From Burkholderia ubonensis (GTDB taxonomy: Bacteria > Pseudomonadota > Gammaproteobacteria > Burkholderiales > Burkholderiaceae), in assembly GCF_902833085.1 (NCBI RefSeq), contig NZ_CADFEB010000008.1:109858-173857 (forward strand): DNA of 64,000 nucleotides. The letters run 5' to 3'. Of this stretch, positions 16,196 through 24,886 are shown in pieces; the first letter of the stretch is position 1, and each line of letters starts with the position of its first letter. The translations under genes were made by a program, and so were the position numbers. Under the pieces are notes generated by a model that was not told where the DNA came from, did no database searches, and saw only the letters and a program-made list of their open reading frames with translations.

Positions 16196-17335
16196 ATGAC
16201 TGCGACGAAAGTGCACGTCCATCTGTTTTACGGCGCCGATCCGCGCACGTACCGCAAAGGCGACGACATCGGCTGCCTGTACGGCTATCACCACGCCGAA
16301 TCGGACGAATTCACGCTGACCTATTCGCAGGACGCGCGCGAGAACCGTGTGGTCGGGATCGCGCGCCGCGCGCTGAAGGCGGCGCTCGGCTTCGACGTCG
16401 TGCATGCGTGGCGCAACCGCGCCGCGCTGATCGGCACCGACGTGATCTGGACGCACACCGAGCAGGAGCACCTGGCCGCGTCGCTGATCCTGAAGCTGGC
16501 GGGCGAGCGGGGCAAGCGTCCGCTGCTGCTCGCGCAGAGCGTGTGGCTGTACGACAAGTGGAGCGGCTACGGCCGCCTGCGCCGCTGGCTGTATCGCACG
16601 CTGCTCGCGCGCGCCGACGTGCTGACGACGCTCGCGCGCGACAACGCCGAGCTGTGCCGCCGCTACCTGCAGCGCGACGCGCTGTTCGTCCATTACGGGC
16701 TCAACACGCAGGATTTCCCGATCGGCGAGCCGCAGCAGTGGACGCCGAACCGGCCGCTGCGCATCGCGGCGATCGGCAACGACCGCGATCGCGACTGGCG
16801 CACCTTCCTCGCCGCGTTCGGCGGCGACGACCGCTACGACGTGCGGCTCGCGACGCGCCGGCGCGTGCCGCGCGAATGGCGCGCGCCGAACGTGAAGATC
16901 GGCTCGGCGTCCGGGCTCGCGAAGCAGCACGAGCTGTATGCATGGGCCGACGTGATCGTCGTGCCGCTGCGGCCGAACTTCCATGCGTCGGGCATCACGG
17001 TGATGCTCGAGGCGGCCGCGGTCGGCAAGCCGATGATCGTGTCCGACGTCGGCGGGCTCGCCGACTACTTCCCGCACGATACGGCCGCGTACGTGCCGCC
17101 GTTCGACGCGCAGGCGATGCGCCAGGCGGCCGACGGCTTCGCGGCGGACCCGCGCCGCGCGCTCGCGACCGCGCAGGCCGCGGCGGCGCAGTTGCGCGAG
17201 CGTGACCTGACGACGCAGGCGTTCGCCGCGCAGCACGTGCGGATCACGCGCGACCTGCTGCGCCAGCGCCGCACGCCGGCGGCGGCCGGCATGGCGCTGC
17301 CGCTCGCGGATTCCCGTCCGTCGTCGTCGCGATGA
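16196..17335 (+). CDS. bceH: GT-B fold glycosyltransferase
   Basis: This 379-residue protein has a GT4-like C-terminal half: RPLRIAAIGNDRDRDW, then SGITVMLEAAAVGKPMI, where the conserved glutamate contacts the donor nucleotide. The N-terminal half (HVHLFYGADPRTYRKGDD) is the acceptor domain. It should add a sugar to the lipid-linked repeat unit on the cytoplasmic face. Its ATG lies 5 bases after GGAGG, which is the 3' arm of a perfect 10-bp hairpin from the preceding repeat, so translation may be restrained. Its stop overlaps the bceI start (ATGA). Confidence 0.9.
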   Translation: MTATKVHVHLFYGADPRTYRKGDDIGCLYGYHHAESDEFTLTYSQDARENRVVGIARRALKAALGFDVVHAWRNRAALIGTDVIWTHTEQEHLAASLILKLAGERGKRPLLLAQSVWLYDKWSGYGRLRRWLYRTLLARADVLTTLARDNAELCRRYLQRDALFVHYGLNTQDFPIGEPQQWTPNRPLRIAAIGNDRDRDWRTFLAAFGGDDRYDVRLATRRRVPREWRAPNVKIGSASGLAKQHELYAWADVIVVPLRPNFHASGITVMLEAAAVGKPMIVSDVGGLADYFPHDTAAYVPPFDAQAMRQAADGFAADPRRALATAQAAAAQLRERDLTTQAFAAQHVRITRDLLRQRRTPAAAGMALPLADSRPSSSR

Positions 17336-18813
17336 GCACGGGTGCGATGAGTACGTCGATCGCTGCCGCCGAACCGTCCCGCGCGCGCCGCCGGTTTGGC
17401 GAGCCGAAGCACTGGGCCGGGCAGGCCGGGCTGTGGACCCTGACGGCCGCGCTGATCGCCGCGCACCAGGGCTCGGTGCTGACGCTCGCGTTCCCGGTGC
17501 TGTCGATCGCGGTGGGCCTGTGGCTGTATTTCAAGAGTCCGGCGCGCTACGTCGGCTTCATGTGGTGGGTGTGGTTCCTGAGCCCCGAGGTGCGGCGTCT
17601 CGCCGACTGGTCGAAGGGCGCGTTCACGCCGACGAGCCTGATCCAGGTCGCGCCGCTCGCGGTGACGATGATCGCGGGCCTCGGCCTCGTGCGCCATTAC
17701 CGCGTGCTCGCGCAGCGGCGCGGGATACCGGTGCTGCTGATCCTGTTCGGGCTCGCGTACGCGTACCTCGTCGGCATCGTGTCGAGCGGCGTGATGGCCG
17801 CGACCTACGATCTCGCGAACTGGGTGTACCCGCTGCTGATCGGCTTTCACATCATGGTCAACGCGCGCGACTATCCCGAGTATCGCGACGTGCTGCTGTC
17901 CACCTTCATGTGGGGCATGCTCGTGATGGGTGCATACGGCGTCGTGCAGTACTTCCTGATGCCGCAGTGGGACGTGCTGTGGATGGTCGGCTCGCAGATG
18001 GGCTCGCAGGGCGAGCCCGTGCCGTACGGCGTGCGCGTGTTCAGCACGATGAACTCGTCGGGGCCGTTCGCGTTCGCGATGATGGGCGCGCTGGTGTTCG
18101 TGCTCGCCGCGCCGCAGAAGATCCGCTGGGTGGCGGGGGCGATGGGCTTCCTCTCGTTCGCGCTGTGCCTCGTGCGCTCGACGTGGGGCGGCTGGGTGAT
18201 CGCGCTCGCGATCCAGCTCGTGCAGTCGAGCAACCGCGTGCGGATGCGGATCATCGTCAGCGGGCTCGTGCTGGCCGGGCTGTGCGTGCCGCTGCTGACC
18301 GTCGGGCCGGTCGCCGACCGGCTCGGCGCGCGCCTGCAGTCGATCACGAACCTGAAGGACGACCGCAGCTACGACGACCGCAACAAGTTCTACGCGACCT
18401 TCGCGCAGACGGCGTTTACCGACGTCGCCGGCGAAGGCATGGGCGCGACCGGCGCATCGACCAAGCTGTCGAGCGACAGCGGCGAGCTCGGCAAGTACGG
18501 CAGCTTCGACAGCGGCGTGATGAACGTGCCGTTCGTGCTCGGCTGGCCCGGCACGCTGCTGTATCTCGCGGGGCTCGTGCTGCTGCTCGGCCGCACGCTG
18601 CGCGCGGCGTTCAGGCTGCGCAAGGACAAGTTCGTCGGCGCCTGCCTGAGCCTGTGCCTGTCGGTGTTCGCGATGCTCGTGTTCACGAACTCGCTGATCG
18701 GCACGGGCGGGCTGCTGCTGTTCACCGCCATTTTTTCGATTCTTTCCGCGGCGCACTGGCAGAAGGCCCGGCGCCAGTCATCCGCCGCGGCCTTAACGGG
18801 AGCCGACCATTGA
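17332..18813 (+). CDS. bceI: Wzy-like exopolysaccharide polymerase, multi-pass membrane protein
   Basis: This 493-residue protein has about ten to twelve hydrophobic segments and a large hydrophilic loop after the middle (DRLGARLQSITNLKDDRSYDD), as in O-antigen polymerase/ligase proteins. Motifs in this family are weak, so the assignment rests on topology, position between glycosyltransferase genes and the known order of the bce cluster. It would polymerise flipped repeat units in the periplasm. The ATG at 17332 overlaps the bceH stop; a second ATG at 17347 is also possible. It is followed by bceJ with another overlap. Confidence 0.88.
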   Translation: MSTGAMSTSIAAAEPSRARRRFGEPKHWAGQAGLWTLTAALIAAHQGSVLTLAFPVLSIAVGLWLYFKSPARYVGFMWWVWFLSPEVRRLADWSKGAFTPTSLIQVAPLAVTMIAGLGLVRHYRVLAQRRGIPVLLILFGLAYAYLVGIVSSGVMAATYDLANWVYPLLIGFHIMVNARDYPEYRDVLLSTFMWGMLVMGAYGVVQYFLMPQWDVLWMVGSQMGSQGEPVPYGVRVFSTMNSSGPFAFAMMGALVFVLAAPQKIRWVAGAMGFLSFALCLVRSTWGGWVIALAIQLVQSSNRVRMRIIVSGLVLAGLCVPLLTVGPVADRLGARLQSITNLKDDRSYDDRNKFYATFAQTAFTDVAGEGMGATGASTKLSSDSGELGKYGSFDSGVMNVPFVLGWPGTLLYLAGLVLLLGRTLRAAFRLRKDKFVGACLSLCLSVFAMLVFTNSLIGTGGLLLFTAIFSILSAAHWQKARRQSSAAALTGADH

Positions 18814-19994
18814 GAATCGCGATCGTCACGCATGTCGTGCGTCATAACGACGGGCAGGGCCGCGTCAACTACGAGATCGCCCGCGCGGCGCTGGCCGAGG
18901 ACTACGAGGTGACGCTCGTCGCGTCGCACGTCGCGCCCGAGCTGCTGGCGAACCACCGGGTGCGCTGGGTGCCCGTGAAGGTCGGGCGCTTCTGGCCGTC
19001 GAATCTCGTCAGGCAGCAGGTGTTCGCGCTGAAGAGCGCGTGGTGGCTGCGCGCGCATCGCGGCGAATACGACGTGCTGCACGTGAACGGCTTCATCTCG
19101 TGGATCAGGGCCGACGTGAACACCGCGCACTTCGTGCACGGCGGCTGGTTCAAGAGTCCGTACTATCCGTTCGGGCCGACCAAGGGCCTGTGGTCTGCCT
19201 ACCAGTACGTCTATACGCGCGTGAACACCGCGCTCGAACGCTGGGCGTACCGGCGCTCGCGCGCGATCACCGCGGTGTCGCAGAAGGTCGCCGACGAGAT
19301 CCGCGGGCTCGGCATCGACGGCGGCAAGATCGACGTGATCTATAACGGCGTCGACGCCGGCGCGTTCGCGGATGCGCAGCCCGACCGCGCGGCGTTCGAG
19401 CTGCCGGCCGACGCGTTCCTGCTGCTGTTCGTCGGCGACCTGCGCACGCCGCGCAAGAACCTCGGCACCGTGCTGAAGGCGCTGACGAAGCTGCCGGAGA
19501 ACGTGCATCTCGCGGTCGCGGGCTACCTGCCCGGCAGCCCGTATCCGGACGAGGCGCGCGCGCTCGGGCTCGGCAAGCGCGTGCATTTCCTCGGGCTCGT
19601 CAGGAACATGCCGACGCTGATGCGCTCGGTCGACGCGTACGTGTTTCCGTCGCGCTACGAGGCGATGAGCCTGTCGCTGCTCGAGGCGATGGCGGCCGGC
19701 CTGCCGGTCGTCACCGCGCGCACCGCGGGCGGCGCCGAGATCATCACGCGCGAGTGCGGGATCGTGCTCGACGACCCCGACGATCCGGCCGCGCTCGCGC
19801 AGGCGATCGGCACGCTCGCGGCGTCGCGCGACGCGTGCCGCGCGATGGGCGCGGCGGCGCGCGACCTGATGTCCCGTTTCGGCTGGGCGCACATGGGCGC
19901 CCAGTATGTCGCGCTTTATCGGCGCATCGGCCAACCCTCGCAGCCGACCGCCTTCGGGCATGTCGAGCATGCAGTCACGCAGGAGCAATCGTGA
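18810..19994 (+). CDS. bceJ: Family 4 glycosyltransferase with TTG start
   Basis: This 394-residue GT-B enzyme begins RIAIVTHVVRHNDGQGRVNYE. It contains VIYNGVDAGAF and LLFVGDLRTPRKNLGTVL of the donor domain, and the E-x7-E type segment SRYEAMSLSLLEAMAAG. The start is TTG at 18810, overlapping the bceI stop codon and preceded by CGGGAG; no ATG is suitably placed before the conserved first strand. It should transfer one sugar of the repeat unit. Operon position and tight overlaps on both sides indicate translational coupling. Confidence 0.9.
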   Translation: MRIAIVTHVVRHNDGQGRVNYEIARAALAEDYEVTLVASHVAPELLANHRVRWVPVKVGRFWPSNLVRQQVFALKSAWWLRAHRGEYDVLHVNGFISWIRADVNTAHFVHGGWFKSPYYPFGPTKGLWSAYQYVYTRVNTALERWAYRRSRAITAVSQKVADEIRGLGIDGGKIDVIYNGVDAGAFADAQPDRAAFELPADAFLLLFVGDLRTPRKNLGTVLKALTKLPENVHLAVAGYLPGSPYPDEARALGLGKRVHFLGLVRNMPTLMRSVDAYVFPSRYEAMSLSLLEAMAAGLPVVTARTAGGAEIITRECGIVLDDPDDPAALAQAIGTLAASRDACRAMGAAARDLMSRFGWAHMGAQYVALYRRIGQPSQPTAFGHVEHAVTQEQS

Positions 19995-21157
19995 TGTCTC
20001 ATTCCCCCCGGCCGATCAAATCGCTGCAGATCGGCATGCACTGGTTTCCCGAACGTGCGGGCGGCCTCGACCGGATGTATTACTCGCTCGTCGGCGCGCT
20101 GCCCGGCGCGGGCGTCGCGGTGCGCGGGCTCGTCGCGGGCTCGGAGCAGGTCGCGAACGACACCGGCGGCGCGATCCGCGGCTTCGGCCCGGCCGAGCAG
20201 CCGCTCGCGCGCCGGATGCTGGCCGCGCGCCGCGCGCTGCGCGACGTGATCCGCACCGAGCGGCCCGACGTGATCTCGTCGCATTTCGCGCTGTACACGT
20301 TCCCCGGCCTCGACGTCACGCGCGGGATTCCGCAGGTGTCGCATTTCCAGGGGCCGTGGGCCGACGAGAGCCAGGTCGAGGGCGCCGCGTCGCTCGGCCA
20401 GCGCGCGAAGCGCTATCTCGAGCATGCCGTGTACGCGCGCTCGTCGCGGCTGATCGTGCTGTCGCAGGCGTTCGGGCAGATCCTGACGAGCCGCTACGAT
20501 ATCGATCCGGAGCGCGTGCGCGTGATTCCGGGCTGCGTCGACACCGCGCAGTTCGACACGCCGCTCGCGCCCGCTCAGGCGCGGCACAAGCTGCAGCTGC
20601 CGCAGGATCGGCCGATCGTGCTCGCGGTGCGGCGGCTCGTGCGGCGCATGGGGCTCGAGGACCTGATCGACGCGATCGGCCTCGTCAGGCGCCGCCATCC
20701 GGACGTGCTGCTGCTGGTCGCGGGCAAGGGCAAGCTCGCCGAGGAACTGCAGCAGCGGATCGACGCGGCCGGGCTGCAGGACAACGTGAAGCTGCTCGGC
20801 TTCGTGCCCGACCATCATCTCGCGGCGCTGTATCGCGCGGCGACGGTCAGCGTCGTGCCGACGGTCGCGCTCGAAGGCTTCGGGCTGATCACCGTCGAAT
20901 CGCTCGCGTCCGGCACGCCGGTGCTGGTCACGCCGGTCGGCGGGCTGCCGGAGGCGGTCGCCGGCTTGTCCGACGATCTGGTGCTGCCGTCGACGGGCGC
21001 GGACGCGATCGCGGAAGGGCTCGGCGCGGCGCTGTCCGGCGCGATCGCGCTGCCGGACGAAGCCGCGTGCAAGCGCTATGCGCGCGATCACTTCGACAAC
21101 TCGGTGATCGCGAGGCGCGTCGCCGGCGTCTACGACGAGGCGATCCAGGCCGGTTGA
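19994..21157 (+). CDS. bceK: Family 4 glycosyltransferase
   Basis: This 387-residue GT-B enzyme begins SLQIGMHWFPERAGGLDRMYY. It has VIPGCVDTAQF, AVRRLVRRMGLEDLI and EGFGLITVESLASGTPVL in the C-terminal domain. The ATG at 19994 overlaps the bceJ stop by one base (TGATG) behind AGGAG; a GTG one codon earlier is the alternative. It is the last gene of the forward bce operon. The next gene is convergent and ends 18 bases away, with no clear terminator hairpin in the gap. Confidence 0.9.
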   Translation: MSHSPRPIKSLQIGMHWFPERAGGLDRMYYSLVGALPGAGVAVRGLVAGSEQVANDTGGAIRGFGPAEQPLARRMLAARRALRDVIRTERPDVISSHFALYTFPGLDVTRGIPQVSHFQGPWADESQVEGAASLGQRAKRYLEHAVYARSSRLIVLSQAFGQILTSRYDIDPERVRVIPGCVDTAQFDTPLAPAQARHKLQLPQDRPIVLAVRRLVRRMGLEDLIDAIGLVRRRHPDVLLLVAGKGKLAEELQQRIDAAGLQDNVKLLGFVPDHHLAALYRAATVSVVPTVALEGFGLITVESLASGTPVLVTPVGGLPEAVAGLSDDLVLPSTGADAIAEGLGAALSGAIALPDEAACKRYARDHFDNSVIARRVAGVYDEAIQAG

Positions 21158-21175
21158 GCGCCGCTGCGTTCGTCG

Positions 21176-22402
21176 TCAGCGCGCGCGTTTCAGCGTTGCC
21201 GCCCAGAATGCGAGCGCGGCGACGCTGACCGCCGCGCCGAGCACGCACACGCCGGCCCAGCCGGCGTGTGCATATACCAGCGTCGACGCGATCGCGCCGA
21301 GCCCGCTGCCGACCGAGTAGAACAGCATGTAGCAGCCGACGAGGCGCGCGTGCGCGTCCGGGCGCGCGCCGAGGATCATGCTCTGGTTGACGACGTGAAT
21401 CGCCTGCCCGCCGATGTCGAGCAGGACGATGCCGACGATCAGCAACGGAATCGACGACGTCGTGAACGCGAGCGGCAGCCACGACGCGACGAGCAGCACC
21501 AGCGCCGCGCCGGTCGTCGCCTGGCCGAGGCCGCGATCGGCGAGCCGTCCCGCGCGCGCGGCCGCTGCCGCGCCCAGCGCGCCGACGAGGCCGAACGCGC
21601 CGATGGCCGTATGCGACATCGCATGCGGCGGCGCGCTGAGCGGCAGCACCAGCGCACTCCAGAAGATGCTGAAGGCCGCGAACATCAGCAGCGCGAGCAT
21701 GCCGCGCACCTGCAGCACGCGGTCGCGGCGCAGCAGGAATCCCATCGATGCCAGCAACGCCGCATAGCCGATGCGCTCGCGCGGCGCGCGCGCATCGGGC
21801 AGCAGCCGCGACAGCACGACCCCCATCACGATCGCGAGCGCCGCCGACGCGAGATAGACGGCGCGCCAGCCGGCGAGATCGGTCACGAAGCCGGCCAGCG
21901 AGCGCGCGATCAGGAGCCCGATCACGACGCCGCCCTGCGCGGCGCCGACCACGCGCCCGCGCTCGCCGTCGCCCGCGAGCGCCGCCGCGCACGCGATCAG
22001 GCCCTGGGTCATCGCGGTGCCGAGCAGCCCGACGCCGGCCATGGCGGCCAGCAGCCCGACGCGCGACGACGACGCGGCGACGCCGATGCACGCGGCCGTC
22101 AGCAGCGCCAGCTGCACGGCGAGCAGCCGCTTGCGGTTCAGCAGGTCGCCGAGCGGGACCACGAACAGCAGCGCGAGCGCGCAGCCGAGCTGCGTCGCGG
22201 TGATGACGCCGCCGACTTCGGCATGCGGTATCGCGAAGTCGCGCGCGATCGAATCGAGCAGCGGCTGTGCGTAGTAGACGTTCGCGACGCTCGCCGCGCA
22301 GCAGGCCGCGAGCAGCGCGACGCGCGCGGTCGACAGGCGGTTGCCCGCGGCGTCGGCGTCGGGCGCGCGACCGGCCGGCGCTGAAGTCACGGAAGTATCC
22401 AT
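21176..22402 (-). CDS. MFS exporter, 12 transmembrane segments
   Basis: This 408-residue major-facilitator protein begins with a hydrophilic ~25-residue tail. The loop motif between helices 2 and 3 reads GDLLNRKRLL, as in drug:H+ antiporters. About twelve hydrophobic helices are visible to the end (FWAATLKRAR). The start ATG is behind GAGGAG. It is divergent from an HxlR-type regulator with two operator-like dyads between them, so expression is probably controlled by that protein and induced by a small molecule. The substrate is unknown; sugar or drug efflux (YnfM/AraJ-like) is likely. Confidence 0.88.
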   Translation of the reverse strand: MDTSVTSAPAGRAPDADAAGNRLSTARVALLAACCAASVANVYYAQPLLDSIARDFAIPHAEVGGVITATQLGCALALLFVVPLGDLLNRKRLLAVQLALLTAACIGVAASSSRVGLLAAMAGVGLLGTAMTQGLIACAAALAGDGERGRVVGAAQGGVVIGLLIARSLAGFVTDLAGWRAVYLASAALAIVMGVVLSRLLPDARAPRERIGYAALLASMGFLLRRDRVLQVRGMLALLMFAAFSIFWSALVLPLSAPPHAMSHTAIGAFGLVGALGAAAAARAGRLADRGLGQATTGAALVLLVASWLPLAFTTSSIPLLIVGIVLLDIGGQAIHVVNQSMILGARPDAHARLVGCYMLFYSVGSGLGAIASTLVYAHAGWAGVCVLGAAVSVAALAFWAATLKRAR

Positions 22403-22422
22403 CGTTGCTCCTCGTGCAAAGT

Positions 22423-22476
22423 AGTTGCAATTTGAAACTTGTGTGAGTGTAGGAAAAGAAGTTTTAAAATGCAACT
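22423..22476. promoter_or_regulatory. Paired 17-bp operator-like dyads for the HxlR regulator
   Basis: AGTTGCAATTTGAAACT (22423-22439) and, inverted, AGTTTTAAAATGCAACT (22460-22476) match at 15 of 17 positions when one is reverse-complemented. Each also has internal AGTT-N9-AACT symmetry. They lie in the 99-base divergent gap, where they could control both genes. Confidence 0.65.
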
Positions 22477-22501
22477 TGTTGACGTGTGAGCGGAGGAACG
22501 G

Positions 22502-22972
22502 ATGGCCAAGCAGAAAAGTCTTGCGGATTCGCCGTGCCCGGTGGCGCGGGCGACCGACATCGTCGGCGACCGGTGGGCGCTCCTGATCGTGCGCGACGCG
22601 TTCGACGGCGTGCGACGCTTCGGCGATTTCCGTGCGAGCCTCGGCGTGGCGAGCAACATCCTGTCGGACCGGCTCAGGATGCTGGTGGAGGCCGGCGTGT
22701 TCGAGGTCGTGCCGGCGTCGGACGGCACCGCGTACCAGGAGTACGCGCTGACGAAGAAGGGCGAGGGGCTGTTTCCGGTGATCGTGATGCTGCGCCAGTG
22801 GGGCGAAGCGAACCTGTTCGAGCGCGGCGAGCCGCATTCGGTGCTGGTCGACCGCCAGACCGGCCGCGCGATCCGCAAGCTGGCGCTGCGTCACGACGAC
22901 GGCCGGCCGCTGAAGGCGGCGGAGACGGTCGTCAGGAAGGTCGGCGGCGGCGATGCTGCAACGCCGCGCTGA
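22502..22972 (+). CDS. HxlR-family transcriptional regulator
   Basis: This 156-residue winged-helix protein begins with the family hallmark CPVARATDIVGDRW, where the cysteine often senses redox or electrophiles. DAFDGVRRFGDFRASLG and NILSDRLRMLVEAGVF form the recognition region. The ATG has GGAGGAAC upstream. It is divergent from the MFS exporter at 21176, giving the classical regulator-plus-efflux arrangement. It resembles the second HxlR protein at 47954, which has similar upstream dyads. The C-terminal extension after the wing is about 40 residues longer than in minimal HxlR proteins. Confidence 0.9.
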   Translation: MAKQKSLADSPCPVARATDIVGDRWALLIVRDAFDGVRRFGDFRASLGVASNILSDRLRMLVEAGVFEVVPASDGTAYQEYALTKKGEGLFPVIVMLRQWGEANLFERGEPHSVLVDRQTGRAIRKLALRHDDGRPLKAAETVVRKVGGGDAATPR

Positions 22973-23026
22973 CGCGGCGCATTCATTTCCGGCATTCGGC
23001 CGGCATCGTTCAAGGACCGCTTGCCG

Positions 23027-24755
23027 TCACTCGATGGCCCGCGCCGCGCGACCGCCGCGCGGCACGCCATGCGCGTCCGGCCGGACGATCGTGGCCAGCA
23101 GCGCCGCCACGACCAGCAGCGCGGCCGATACGGCGACCGAGGCTCTGAGCCCGCCCACGACGTGCGGCGCGCCGCCGCCGGCGAGCGCGCCGAACGCCGC
23201 GACGCCCATCGCACCGCCGGCCTGTCGCGCGGTGTTCAGCACGGCGGACGCGACGCCCGCGCGTTCGGGTTCGACCGACGCGAGCACGGCCGTCGTCATC
23301 GCGGGCACCGCGAAGCCCATGCCGGCCGGAATCAGCAGAAACGGCACGAGCAGCGCGGCCAGCGGCGTCGACGCATCGACGAAGTGCAGCGCGCCATAGC
23401 CGAGCGCGGCGACGAGTGCGCCCCAGGGCCTGTTCCCGCTAATAACGGGCTTGCGCTGGCCGCCAGAAGGGCCGAGCGCAAGGAATGGGACGTAGCGAAT
23501 ACCGGGCGTATTCGCAAGGAGCATGACGCGGCGATCGGCCCTTCTGGCGGCCAGCCCCACAAATGAATTTTTTAATCACGGGAACGTGCCTTGCCGGCCG
23601 TATTGCGGCGTCGCGCGTCGCTTGTTTGGCTCGGCCAAACGGCGCTCCTTGCTCCTTGCACTACGACCGGCAAGGCACGTTCGCAAGCCCGTTATTAGCG
23701 GGAACAGGCCCTGGCATCGGCAGGCGCGGGCCGTGACGCGCGACCGCGCGGCCGCTCGCGAGGTTCGACAGCAGGAAGCCGCCCGTCAGCGGCAGGAACG
23801 CGAGGCCGGCCTGCAACGGCGATTCGCCACGCACGCGCTGCAGGTACAGCGCGAGCACGAAGACGGTGCCGTAGTACGTGAGGTTCACGCAGATCCCGAA
23901 CAGCACGGCCGCGCTGAACGTGCGGCGCCGAAACAGCGCCAGCGGCAGCATCGGCGCCGTGGCGTGCGATTCGGCCGCGACGAAGGCGAGCGCGGCGAGC
24001 GCCGCCAGCGCGAAGCCGCCGGCCACGACCGGATGCGCGAAGCCGAGCGGCCGCCACTCGATCACGGCGCCGGTCAGCGCGGTCAGCATCAGGATCGCGA
24101 GCGCCTGGCCGCGCAGGTCGAGCGCGTGCGTGCCGTGCTTGCCGTTCGGGAGCGCCGCCGCCTGCCGCTTTGCCGGCACCCACGCGAGCGTCGCCGCGAG
24201 CCCGGCCGCGCACAGCGGCAGATTGACGAGGAAGATGCTGCGCCAGCCCCAGGCGGCGATCAGCAGGCCGCCGACCACCGGGCCCGCGGCGATCGAGATC
24301 GCGCCGGCGGCGGTCCACCAGCCGACCGCCCGCGCGCGCAGCCGCGGATCGTGACGGCTCGCGTCGTTGAGCAGCGCGAGCGAGTTGGGCAGCATCGCGG
24401 CGGCGCCGACGCCCTGCAGCGCGCGGGCGGCGATCAGCATCGCGGGGCGGGTGGCGGCGCCGCACGCGAGCGACGCGATCGCGAACAGCGCGAGGCCGGC
24501 GCCATACATGCGCCGTGCGCCGAAGCGGTCGCCGAGCGCGCCGCCCGACAGCATCAGCACCGCGAACGCGAGCGTATACGCATCGACGACCCATTGCAGG
24601 CCGGCGACCGACAGATGCAGATCACCGGCGAGATGCGCGAGCGCGATGTTCACGATCGTCACGTCGAGCTGCGTGACGACGAAGCCGGCGCTGACGGTTG
24701 CGACGATGCGCGCGAGCGCGGGCGGGAAGGCGGGAGCGGGGGACCGGCTGTTCAT
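23027..24755 (-). pseudogene. DHA2-type MFS multidrug exporter interrupted by an insertion
   Basis: Read from ATG at 24755, the first ~345 codons encode a 14-helix EmrB/QacA-like transporter (VTQLDVTIVNIALAHL, GDRFGARRMYGAG, RALQGVGAAAMLPNS) up to ARHGPRLPM. The frame then enters a 276-bp foreign element and stops after NVPCRS. The remaining ~130 codons, from GALVAALGYGALHF to the stop at 23027, lie beyond the element in another frame. Removing the element plus four duplicated bases joins the frames exactly. The product would otherwise lack the last helices, so it is probably non-functional. The AraC-type gene upstream on the same strand was probably its regulator. Confidence 0.85.
23431..23706. 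mobile_element. 276-bp hairpin-rich MITE-like insertion in the MFS gene
   Basis: The ends are perfect 25-bp inverted repeats (23431-23455 and 23682-23706), each with an internal CCCG/CGGG mini-hairpin. GGCC flanks both sides (23427-23430 and 23707-23710), and CCAG/CTGG beyond it would rebuild the palindrome CCAGGGCCCTGG at an empty site. Inside are two large hairpins: 23456-23475 with 23535-23554 (20 bp perfect) and 23582-23597 with 23667-23682 (16 bp perfect, extending imperfectly). Their loops carry the smaller stems CGAATAC/GTATTCG and GTTTGG/CCAAAC. An A+T-rich spacer separates the two arms. No transposase is encoded, so it would need mobilisation in trans. The true duplication length is uncertain. 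Confidence 0.75.
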
Positions 24756-24886
24756 GCGTTCATCGTAGAACGCATGGGCGAGCGACGTTTCACGCCGGCG
24801 CGAAGTGTCGATGCGTCGTCAGGGTCGGAGGCGATGCGGCGGGACGCGAACGGCGACGCACCGGGGTTGAAGCGCGAATCAGCCGC

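Noticed and set aside
23523..23690. A small protein encoded within the hairpin element
   Set aside because: Open frames here cross both hairpin arms and terminal repeats and continue into the exporter antisense; no ribosome site supports them.
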